Source: Larix sibirica (taxonomy: Eukaryota > Streptophyta > Pinopsida > Pinales > Pinaceae). Taken from it: DNA of 13,157 bases. Under the pieces are notes generated by a model, which saw nothing but the letters and a program-made list of their open reading frames with translations, did not search any database and was not told the origin of the DNA. Location: contig NWUY0300073200.1 of assembly GCA_004151065.3 (NCBI GenBank), positions 1,144-14,300 on the forward strand, read 5' to 3'. Position 1 is the first letter of the stretch. Each line of letters begins with the position of its first letter. Shown piece after piece: positions 1-7,379 of the stretch. Position numbers and translations under genes: made by a program.

Positions 1-100
1 CTAGGATAAAATTATTGTGTACTATTGTCTATGTTGTGATTGTTTATCTTTTAGTGATACTTATTGTTACTACATTTAAAATTCTAACACATAACACCAA

Positions 101-117
101 GAAAACCCAAGATACCA
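101..117 (-). other. Possible primer-binding site (tRNA-Met type, degenerate)
   Basis: On the minus strand TGGTATCTTGGG starts three bases after the inferred LTR end CA at 121-122. The first seven bases match the usual initiator-tRNA-Met primer site (TGGTATCAGAGC); the rest mostly do not. It is weak by itself and gains support only from the LTR-like features to its right. Confidence 0.28.
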
Positions 118-483
118 TCCTGAAAGGGGCTTAGCCCTTTTGGCAACACCTACAAAGCAGATGAAGTCTGACCCAAAGTACCTATGGGGACTGTAGGAAC
201 TAGGTTTCTATAGAGCAGAAGGGGAACAATTCAACATACATATCATTCGACAAATAACCCATAACTCCGACAGATCAAGATCTATGACAATTCGTGCACT
301 TCGATAGATATCGTGATATAACTTTAAGACATATTGCATACTTCACATTTATACATTCCTTCATTATAAACACATTCATTCATCAACTTATGCGTTTAAT
401 AAGCAACATAAACATCACATCACAATTGAAATCATGATTTTAAAGTGGAGACCCAAGATGAGAAAAGCCACGAAAGCACTTCT

Positions 484-489
484 TTTATT
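484..489 (-). terminator. Candidate polyadenylation signal in the LTR
   Basis: The minus strand reads AAGAATAAAAGAAG here, holding AATAAA. It falls downstream of the TATA box and upstream of the inferred LTR end, as expected for R/U5. AT-rich DNA yields this hexamer often, so position is the main support. Confidence 0.35.
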
Positions 490-707
490 CTTGAGTCGCA
501 ACGAAAAATGAGCACTTCATGTTTTAAATGACTTACATACTATTTCTTCTATTACAATGGATCTGCACACACAACCTGCAGATCATGCCACTCTTCCCTT
601 CACTCAGCTGGTAACTTTGACATACAAAATAGGAATTTCACATAATGCATACATCAACTACAGTTTTCTGAACAACTTGCTAACCCCAAAAATACCAAGA
701 TCTTACC

Positions 708-715
708 TATTTATA
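708..715 (-). promoter_or_regulatory. TATA box of the candidate LTR
   Basis: The minus strand reads CTATAAATAG across 707-716, a near-perfect plant TATA box. It lies about 220 bp upstream of the AATAAA signal, a sensible distance for the U3/R part of an LTR. Transcription would run leftward. Confidence 0.5.
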
Positions 716-1357
716 GGGTGCACACAACCTTCCCCAATCCCACTATGCCACTAACTAACTACTCAACTTATTAATGCAAGTGGAAAAAACCCTTACTAAC
801 TTACTTAACCTTGCCCTTTTACATATTCAAAATGACCATATTCTTAGTTCCTTGGTCGCCTCGTCAAAGTTGACCACTTTGTCGAACCGCTTTGCCTTGG
901 TTATGTCCACGCCAAAACTACTTTTCCAAAATTGGTACCCAAAACTTCCTAGGCTCAACACTGAACCTAGGGATAAACCATCCCATAATCTGGTAAAATA
1001 AAATATCACACTCCTTTGGCATAGCAGTGTTATGTGTGTGTAGATGGAGAGAGAGTGGAATTCCATTGAAGAGATTCTAGACAGGTCTGACACACTCCAA
1101 TTTTGCACCAACAGACCAAAAGTGGTTCCTTTATGTCTGACCAAAAGAGTGCACCATTCCAAGAATATTACAGTTTTCGAGCAGGATTCATGATTGGTGG
1201 GTATGTTGTGATCATTTTGCAAGACTTTTCAACATGCTTTTCTCATCATCCTCATATGATGCATATTCATTTAACCTTCAAAGAGTAAATAAACCTATGC
1301 ACGTTTCATGTACCATCAAATTGAAAACTCAAACTAATATAGACTGGGAAAATCCTC

Positions 1358-1359
1358 AC
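1358..1359 (-). other. Candidate 5' splice donor ending the TIR exon
   Basis: The TIR-like reading frame ends GAGCTAGATAG followed by GTGAGGATTTTC on the minus strand. AG/GTGAGG is a strong plant donor, placed where TNL genes normally end their TIR exon. Beyond the GT the frame meets a TGA at once, which fits an intron. No NB-ARC exon (P-loop, kinase-2) was found between here and base 1; the candidate LTR occupies that space. Confidence 0.5.
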
Positions 1360-1781
1360 CTATCTAGCTCATAACTAGGTAGTTTTGCGACCTTGGAAAG
1401 AGTGTCTCTCCAATTTTGAAGTGTCATTGATTCGTCTTGTTGTTTATTTTTGTCGTTGAGAAGGGCTTCAATGTACACTCCATATTGGAGATCAGAATGC
1501 CTGACTTGATAGAAAGATGGAAAAATGGTATCCCTAGACTTGAGCATGAGAATGAGCTCATCCATGCAACAACTAGATAGCACATAGTTGGGAGAAAAAA
1601 TCGCAATATTGTATCGGTGAATTGAATGGAATTCCCTATTTGAGAAGTAATATTGAGTCCCCACACATATTCTAGCTCATCAAGAAATACTCTTATTCCA
1701 CAAGAAATAAGGTGATTGTGGAGAACACTAGTGAAATTATTGTTCATATCATTCCCCGACAATTTAGGAATAGTGTACCAT
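1360..1781 (-). pseudogene. TIR domain relic (downstream copy) of a TNL resistance gene
   Basis: In intact TNL proteins the TIR domain is a signalling NADase at the N-terminus. This copy is nearly complete but spread over three frames. It opens SYGTLFLNCRG (canonical YDVFxxxRG), shifts frame near 1757, then reads HLISCGIRVFLDELEY and NITSQIGNSIQ. It shifts again near 1630 and continues IAIFSPNYVLSSCCMDELIL, SRDTIFPSFYQVRHSDLQYG and TLQNWRDTLSKVAKLPSYEL. The glutamate of the CxxEL motif, the catalytic residue of TIR NADases, is kept; the usual Trp before Cys is replaced by Cys. The exon ends at a good splice donor. The wording (FYQVxxSDL, NWRDxLSxVA) is what I associate with gymnosperm TNLs, but I could not search. 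Two frameshifts make it non-functional. No NB-ARC or LRR follows in the window. Confidence 0.85.
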
Positions 1782-1784
1782 AAG

Positions 1785-2169
1785 ATAATCCATTTAACTT
1801 AGTTTCAACAACATGATCCGATTTGGCGTAGTAAAAAAGGAATAATGGTAATCCTTGAATCAACACTGGACTTGGTCATGAGAATGAGCTTATTTAGGCA
1901 CCATTTCCATTGAGTATAATTTGGGACAAAATGGCGATGTGAACAGAGGTGGATAAAATAGATTCTTCTATTTTAGAAGGAATTTCATCGTTAAACAAGT
2001 AGTCCTGAAATTATGGCGTTACTAATAAAACCTGCAATTGATGGTAACTCAAAAGACTGTAAAGTTTGGTAGCCAAAGTGTTGGCATCTTGGCCAGAACG
2101 ATTGTAACCATAGAAGTTAATAAATACATCATAGTGGACATAAGGAGTGGATGCAGAACCATAGGCCAT
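1785..2169 (-). pseudogene. TIR domain relic (upstream, truncated copy) joined to the next TIR
   Basis: Minus-strand reading begins at ATG (2169-2167): MAYGSASTPYVHYDVFINFY. It continues GYNRSGQDANTLATKLYSLL (TIR box 1 and first helix), then hits a stop TAA at 2011-2013 in the same frame. It resumes as EIPSKIEESILSTSVHIAIL. After a frameshift near 1920 it reads NYTQWKWCLNKLILMTKSS, then DSRITIIPF. A further frameshift in a T-run at 1833-1838 restores YYAKSDHVVE. There the domain stops and the next TIR starts within a few codons. About 110 of the usual 160-170 residues are present; the C-terminal helices are missing. The motif normally CLxEL reads CLNKL, so the catalytic Glu has become Lys. 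The ATG sits where TNL genes begin, so this copy probably held the original start. It may instead be a separate gene fragment placed beside the second copy. Confidence 0.8.
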
Positions 2170-3640
2170 GCAGGACATAGAGAGCATGTGAAGGATGCGC
2201 AGCAGATGAAAAATCGAAAGGGATGGAAATTTGGGAATTTAAATGTGGTACGTTTCTATTGCAGGAAGGGGTGATAAACATGGAACAATGTTCCAAAAAC
2301 CCACCCTCATATAGAAAAAATCCTTCGGCATAATGACTCAAGAGTTTTAACGGGTTTTTATTTATCTCACAATAATAAATCAATCACTATTTTTTATTTT
2401 TTATGATAATCATACTTCACCATGATAATGAGAGAGGTAGCACAACTCTATGGAGCACTATGGATGGGTTATTGAAAGGAAGACCATATCGGATTAAGAA
2501 AAACCAAGATGAATTTAAAGCAATATTTTGTCCTTATATTTTGTTTATATCCAAAATGTTCAACATTGACATGATTGTGAAATGTCACAACATTATGATT
2601 AGTGAAGTGCGCACACTCCCTATTATCAATTTTTATGTTACCTCTCAACCCTGCATTCATGACCAAGTCCGCAATATACCCATTACTAGGATTGTAACAT
2701 TCATTTTATTTCCAACTGGTGGTTCCTAGCTCCATATTGTTTCACAAATCCCACTAATTTAATTTATGTTTTGTTCGGATAGGATTCAATAGTTCCCTTT
2801 CATCATTCTCATAAGCAACTATAACAGCCAAGGACGACTCCATCAACATATTACAAAACTAAAGGAGATGCATTTTTTTTGGTATGTTGAGCTACATTAG
2901 ATTTTTTTTTCCTTCAGTTCTTGGAAAGGAAGTGACTTCATTTTTTCACTCATATTTGTTGAAGAAGCTTGTGAAACTTAAAGGAATAGAAGGATTATCC
3001 CCAAATATCAAGAAGGATTAATATTGTAGCTATGTTTGCATTCTTGATTGAGTCCATTGTTTAAGCATTGCAAACATGTTGCACATTTGTTAATCCCAAT
3101 ATGCGAGAAGACAAAATATTATGGAGATGAAAACATTTTAGGTGCTTTTGATGCATAGTACTCCAGTCTCTAGATATCATGTAATAATTACATGTATGCA
3201 CATTTAAATATTAATCGCCAATTTTTCATTTATTCAAATAGCATATTTACTAGCAATGGTTCCAAGAAAATAACATTTTTTCCATAGAAGTAAAATTTGT
3301 AATTACTATTCAAGGTGAACAAAAAATACACTATATATATGCTTTAAAGCATTTGGGAATCTCTCTAATAAACTTCTATAATTAAAAAAATGAACCTATA
3401 AGAGGCATGCAAACTTTCATTTTTATATTTCATATTCTTTTCCACCACATAACTCCTACATAGTCTTTTACATAGATATCAAAAAATGTCGACGGATTCT
3501 CTTCCATAAAAAATACATATTACAAAAGCGAGCTTTAGAATCAATAATGCCAACAAAAGGTATATGATTTACCACTTTGTTCGATGAGAGGATGCACTTT
3601 AGGCATCAACACTTAGTTAACTAAGGATCACTATGATGAT
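2170..3640. other. Upstream and intergenic DNA, nothing recognisable
   Basis: This AT-rich stretch lies upstream of the TIR relic. On the minus strand a weak TATA-like TTCTATATGAGG occurs about 130 bp before the TIR start codon, but it is too common a pattern to call a promoter. A plus-strand frame of 108 codons (2403-2729) has no motif, no membrane segment and composition typical of chance ORFs. Runs of A and T and short stop-rich frames fill the rest. I see no RNA gene, transposon end or clear repeat. Confidence 0.5.
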
Positions 3641-3642
3641 TC

Positions 3643-4460
3643 TAGTTGACCACGATTTAGTATGGTCACCTATGTTGGAATTTGGTTGAATATGGTTGAC
3701 TATGGTTATGCCACATAATAACATATAAGTTGGTTGGTTGAGCTATGTTGGCATGCTATCTTTGTCAATGGTTATGTCACATTGCGATGTTAAAGAAGGG
3801 ATGTGTAGCATGCGACGTTAAAAAAGGAATATGCAAGATTGCAACATAAGAAAAGGGTCATGTGCGACATTCCATAATTAGTATGTTGCATTGTGACATT
3901 CATTATGGTCAATTGATGATAATTTGCTACATCCCCTAATTGTTATGTAACTTTTTGATATTCATGAAGGGTTATGTTGCATTACAATTTTTTGTAAAGC
4001 TTTTTGTTCGATTGTATTGTTCATTTTGTTTGGTTGTTTATAATGACTTTAGTTGACCATGGTTTTCCTATGGATGACTATGCTTCTTTATGGTTATGTC
4101 ACATTGCAGTGGACAACATGGTTGAATTATGTTTTTGTGTTATGTTTGACAATGTTTGTGTCACATTGCAACATTAAAAAGGGGATATGATGTTCCAAAA
4201 GGGTCATGTTTAATTGGAACTATGCTCAATGGGTATGTTGCATTGTGATGTTAATCTTGGTTGAGTTATGCAAAATTGCTACATTCTAGAGTTGTTATGT
4301 CGCTTTGTAATGTTCAACAAGGTTATGTTCTATTGCAATTTCCATAATGTTTGATTCCAATAGCCATCAATGGTTATGTTGCGTTGTGATGTTCATGTTT
4401 GTAAGCTTATGTCAAATAGATGTGTTCGTGAATGAATATGTAACATTGCAACATTCATAA
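3643..4460 (+). repeat. Degenerate minisatellite with a two-block higher-order structure
   Basis: A module close to GGTTATGTCACATTGCAATGTT recurs many times at 30-60 bp spacing, often followed by TCATAAGGG- or TAAAAAGGG-like bases. Clear instances lie near 3766, 3884, 3970, 4097, 4150, 4228, 4320 and 4372. At a larger scale two blocks of about 400 bp align in order. Each starts with TAGTTGACCA (3643 and 4050), then a TATGGTTATG..CACA element, then CACATTGC(A/G)A followed by TTAAA, then GGGTCATGT, then TATGTTGCATTGTGA, then AATTGCTACAT. Indels vary the spacing from about 375 to 407 bp. The array is old, with perhaps 70-75% identity between blocks, judged by eye. No frame is open through it. 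Confidence 0.75.
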
Positions 4461-4479
4461 GGGAACCCCCAAATTGGTC

Positions 4480-5350
4480 CAATGATTCCAAAAGATTACG
4501 GTTGAGGTTTCCTTGCCATATTAAACGCTAGATCTTCATAATGTGTTATGCAATTTGTAGTGGGGGGGCATTGTGTATTTCTCCTCGAGAATACAACACA
4601 TGAATCTTTCCTCAAAGATATAGGAGTTGGTCAGCACGTTACAGATCTGATTTGTGCAAATCTTACCATCCAAGCATACAAGCCTGAGTATCATCCTTCA
4701 TGAGTAATTCATTCCAGAGCTAGATGACTTCTACAAGTTATGCAAAGGCATATACATGGACTTCAAATCTGCCTCTTTAGGGCTATAGCTACAACTCATT
4801 GGTTACTCAAGGCTCCTCTCCATACACTGCAGGTCATTCTTCCATTTCTGGGTGTATGACTGCTATATTTCCATGAAGAAAATAACAGGTCTGAAATCTG
4901 TATAGGTGGATGGCCCTTTCAGTATTGTGATCAGCCCCAAAATACTCAATACTCCTCTAACAGTGATGAGGTATCTACAGTTGGATCACTCCCAAAGTCT
5001 TCAAAGTGATACGTGGATACCTCAATGCAAGAGATGGTGTTGTAGTTATATTGCACACATTTTACCTCTACCAAATATGACAATTAAGGACGCATGTAAA
5101 CTCCATTAGGATGGCTTCCCAAAGCATTAATTAGATATGTACTTTGCATTCATATGTGCAAAACATGTATCCTTCAAACTGTTCTCTTTTTTAGGGCTGA
5201 ACGTACTACTTTTACATGTCAAAATAATCCCTTTAAGATGCATTTACCAGGATGGAAGTGATCCAAATGAGGGAGAAGAGGAAATTTTGCTCATAATGTC
5301 TTAAAAGTTCTTAGAGTGAACTAGCAGGGCTGTATCCATCTCACATGACT
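4480..5350. other. Higher-GC stretch with a low-stop plus-strand frame, unidentified
   Basis: GC content rises relative to both flanks. The plus frame starting at 4714 stays in phase to about 5487 with only about six stops in some 257 codons, fewer than AT-rich DNA would usually give. Its longest open part is 4906-5109 (67 codons, MDGPFSIVISPKILNTPL at the start). I recognise no domain; MRYLQLDHSQSLQSD is vaguely LRR-like but does not repeat. The minus strand is no better. It may be a very old pseudogene or retroelement fragment, or merely random sequence. Confidence 0.25.
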
Positions 5351-5352
5351 GC

Positions 5353-5403
5353 CAATATGTCAAAATTTTGCTCAATATTGATAATAGTTACATTAGTGCT
5401 GGT
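5353..5403 (+). repeat. Direct repeat copy A (partner at 5746-5795)
   Basis: This segment starts CAATATGTCAAAATTTTGCTC and ends GCTGGT. It matches 5746-5795 at about 42 of 51 positions with one single-base gap. The copies are about 393 bp apart in the same orientation. Flanks become dissimilar on the right and only loosely similar on the left. Confidence 0.6.
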
Positions 5404-5407
5404 ATAA

Positions 5408-5485
5408 GATACATTGTGATTCGATCTTTCGACATTCCATTATATGATACAGTGCGATTTCATCTTTTGAGCTTCCATTTTATAT
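5408..5485 (+). repeat. Imperfect tandem duplication, about 39 bp x 2
   Basis: Unit one (5408-5445) runs GATACATTGTGATTCGATC to CCATTATAT; unit two (5446-5485) runs GATACAGTGCGATTTCATC to CCATTTTATAT. They share most positions, with a 2-bp length difference, and abut directly. They lie just after direct repeat copy A. Confidence 0.65.
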
Positions 5486-5636
5486 AAGTAAAAATTTCAC
5501 TGGATTTGACAGATTTGATATTGCAGAGGGAGCACTGTCATGATGCGTAATTGTTTTATAGATTTCAAAGTTTATGGAGTTTTTGTTTACAATTTGATCT
5601 TGGAATAATCTCTAGGAATATAAAATCAAAGAGTAA

Positions 5637-5846
5637 TTTTGTCATATTTACTGGGCCAAGCTATTTCTCAGATTGTGGCCAATGGTTTTGTGCTTAAGGA
5701 TAGCAAGTTTGAAATGCACCGACCAATCTCTAGATCACAGACCAACAATATGTCAAAATTTGCTCAGTATTGATAATATTAGCGTTGGCGTTGGTAGGGG
5801 CAATGAGATTGTCTTTCTCATTGCCGGAAGTCATATAATTAAATAG
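5637..5846 (+). other. Short open plus frame, possible receptor-kinase fragment (doubtful)
   Basis: The frame is open for 69 codons from after a TAA at 5634 to TAG at 5844. It has no convincing start. It includes LKCTDQSLDHRPTICQ, which resembles the subdomain XI end of plant receptor-like kinases, where a CTxxxxxxRPTM pattern is typical. Nothing else of a kinase (DFG, HRD, APE) is seen near it. It contains direct repeat copy B and is antisense to the end of the signal-peptide-like ORF. A chance match is more likely than not. Confidence 0.18.
5746..5795 (+). repeat. Direct repeat copy B (partner at 5353-5403)
   Basis: It starts CAATATGTCAAAATTTGCTCA and ends GCGTTGGT, about 82% like copy A. 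The TA/CG-type differences on the right half suggest age or loss of methylated CpGs in copy A. Confidence 0.6.
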
Positions 5847-6012
5847 ATTTATTAGGTATATCAAGGGACTCGCCATCTCTGATATATGTGACCAGCTCTA
5901 CAGTAATTCCAAAAGACGCAGAAAGTGAACATGCCACAATGAGGAGGAGAAAAATAGAAAGTGAACATGCCACAACGAGGAGGAGAAAAATGGAACCAGA
6001 GGAGCGAGACAT
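5839..6012 (-). CDS. Small signal-peptide-like ORF, hypothetical
   Basis: The minus strand encodes 57 residues starting MSRSSGSIFLLLVVACSL; an upstream in-frame ATG at 6030 adds six residues (MVETSI). The first part has a basic n-region (MSRSS) and a long hydrophobic core, then SASFG, a plausible signal-peptidase site, then a short polar tail (TVELVTYIRDGESLDIPNKS). This is the layout of a secreted plant protein's first exon, but the mature part is only about 25 residues and matches no family I know. The core contains an exact-looking 12-residue doubling (SIFLLLVVACSL / SIFLLLIVACSL) caused by a 36-bp DNA duplication, so the ancestral signal was shorter. With only 57 codons, and no clear donor seen before the stop, it may be a chance ORF or a broken first exon. 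Confidence 0.3.
   Translation of the reverse strand: MSRSSGSIFLLLVVACSLSIFLLLIVACSLSASFGITVELVTYIRDGESLDIPNKSI
5920..5991 (+). repeat. 36-bp tandem duplication, one mismatch
   Basis: Units 5920-5955 and 5956-5991 are identical except T versus C at the 21st base (CCACAATGAGG against CCACAACGAGG). Length 36 is a multiple of three, so the minus-strand ORF through it gains 12 residues without a frameshift. The near identity says the duplication is recent compared with the rest of the window. Confidence 0.9.
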
Positions 6013-6520
6013 GATTGATGTTTCAACCAACCAGAGATATTGACGCAGCTAACCTTGCATGCATATCCGATATCTTGGACTCGTAGGTTTATAGGTTATT
6101 TGAAAGATCGTTGAATCAGTCATGCTCCCTTCACATCGAGAGAGTGGAATAAGAGTTGACTTGGTTTAAAATCATTTAATAGATAAAATAAAACAAGCAA
6201 TTTCATAATATTCTTGTATTACATCAAATACAATATAAAAAAATGTATATTCTAATTATATTTAATGCAGTAGGTAGTACCATATTGTAAATTTTTTTGG
6301 TTTATAGATTATTTTTAAATTTTAAAAATAGAAATCATCCCTGCAGAGATGTAGTTGTCCTAAATTAATTCGAAAATTAAAATATTGTATAATTCAAAAT
6401 TGGGATATTTATTTTGATTTTTCTAATAATAAAGTTTAATATTAAAATTATACAAACATTATACAACACATTGTAAAAAAAATTATTTAAAAAAACAAAC
6501 TAATCGATTCCTACTCACAA

Positions 6521-6564
6521 CTTGTGTGCATATAAAATTGAGCTTGTGTGCATATAAAATTGAG
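6521..6564 (+). repeat. Perfect 22-bp tandem duplication
   Basis: CTTGTGTGCATATAAAATTG plus AG occurs twice back to back (6521-6542 and 6543-6564) without mismatch. Each unit carries a TATAAAA-like core, but no transcript start or gene is evident beside it. Confidence 0.95.
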
Positions 6565-6846
6565 AATCCAAAAACTTACAAAGCCCAATGCACACATAAT
6601 AAATTAGAAATTCCAAAAGATAGATATATATCATCACCAAACTCCATCAACTCGAACTGAAATGACACACATGTTACATTAAATGAAGCATAAAGAAACT
6701 GAACTAATTTTTTGGACAGCAATGTAACAAAGCACTAAAATGTCTATTCACTAAGAAATTGCTTAAATGTCAATATTGGGCTAGAGATTGAAGTTAATAT
6801 TTGATGTCAAATCTAACATTTTGAAAGATACTAAATATTTACAATA

Positions 6847-6914
6847 TATTTTTATTTTGGTTAATTTCATTAAATAAGAGTATTTTTATTTTTGTTAATC
6901 TCATTTAACTAGAG
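6847..6914 (+). repeat. Imperfect 34-bp tandem duplication
   Basis: Unit one (6847-6880, TATTTTTATTTTGGTTAATT...) and unit two (6881-6914, TATTTTTATTTTTGTTAATC...) agree at 29 of 34 positions and both end AGAG. The T-rich composition makes slippage a likely origin. Confidence 0.75.
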
Positions 6915-7379
6915 TGGTGAGTAACTTAGTCCTTGTTCTTTAGTAAATTGAACAAATAACCTACTATAATTTATATTTAATCCATTTCAATGTATGTGAG
7001 ACAATAAAAAAGCTAAAACAATGTTTATCCACATTTCACTGTTTAATATTTGCCTGTATCATATATATATAGTAATTTGACACATAAGTTATTATGGTAG
7101 TAATTTAACAAGAACACGATTCTACACATCCACTTCATGTGGTCTTTGTCATTACTTTCAAAATCGACATTCCAAAATTGTAAATGTCATTTTTTCATTG
7201 ACTTTAAAGGTGTCTGCAAGAACTAACTAGAACTAACTATAAGATACAAATTTAAGAACAAATTGCAACAAATGAAGAACAATAATAACGATGAATCAAA
7301 ATAACAATTTGAGAACGAACAAATTGTTTTATCAAATTTGTGGTATCATTTGTCGCTCTGTATCATTTTAGGTTTTGAG

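Larger units (their letters stand above)
121..1113 (-). mobile_element. Candidate 5' LTR of an LTR retrotransposon, internal part off the left edge
   Basis: Read on the minus strand, this stretch has the order expected of an LTR. It opens with TGTTGGTGCAAAATTGGAG at about 1113, has a strong TATA box at 708-715, an AATAAA signal at 484-489, and ends in TTTCA at 121. A 3-nt spacer and a primer-site-like TGGTATC follow. That makes about 990 bp, a normal LTR length. The order LTR then primer site means this would be the 5' LTR, with gag-pol lying left of base 1. The second LTR is not in the window, so direct-repeat proof is missing and the 5' boundary is a guess based on a TG start. It would lie in the former first intron of the TIR pseudogene, same orientation. 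It could instead be unrelated intron sequence with a chance TATA box. Confidence 0.42.
6040..7370. other. AT-rich DNA without a recognisable gene
   Basis: Very AT-rich, with A- and T-runs, an ATATATATATA tract near 7062-7072, and no long frame on either strand. Apart from the two local tandem duplications at 6521 and 6847 I see no structure, transposon ends or coding signal here. Confidence 0.5.

Noticed and set aside
827-1222. 131-codon minus-strand ORF
   Set aside because: No domain or start context; it overlaps the U3 part and the inferred left boundary of the candidate LTR and reads as low-information sequence.
1-1350. NB-ARC or LRR exons of the TNL gene
   Set aside because: No P-loop, kinase-2 or leucine-rich pattern found in any minus frame; the space is taken by intron and LTR-like sequence.
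2038-2274. 78-codon plus-strand ORF
   Set aside because: Antisense to the upstream TIR relic, which explains the sequence on the minus strand.
2403-2729. 108-codon plus-strand ORF
   Set aside because: No motif, signal or homology recognised; length is not remarkable for a chance frame and nothing around supports a gene.
3643-4460. CRISPR-like array
   Set aside because: Repeats are degenerate, spacing is irregular, repeats and spacers are not separable, and the context is eukaryotic nuclear DNA.
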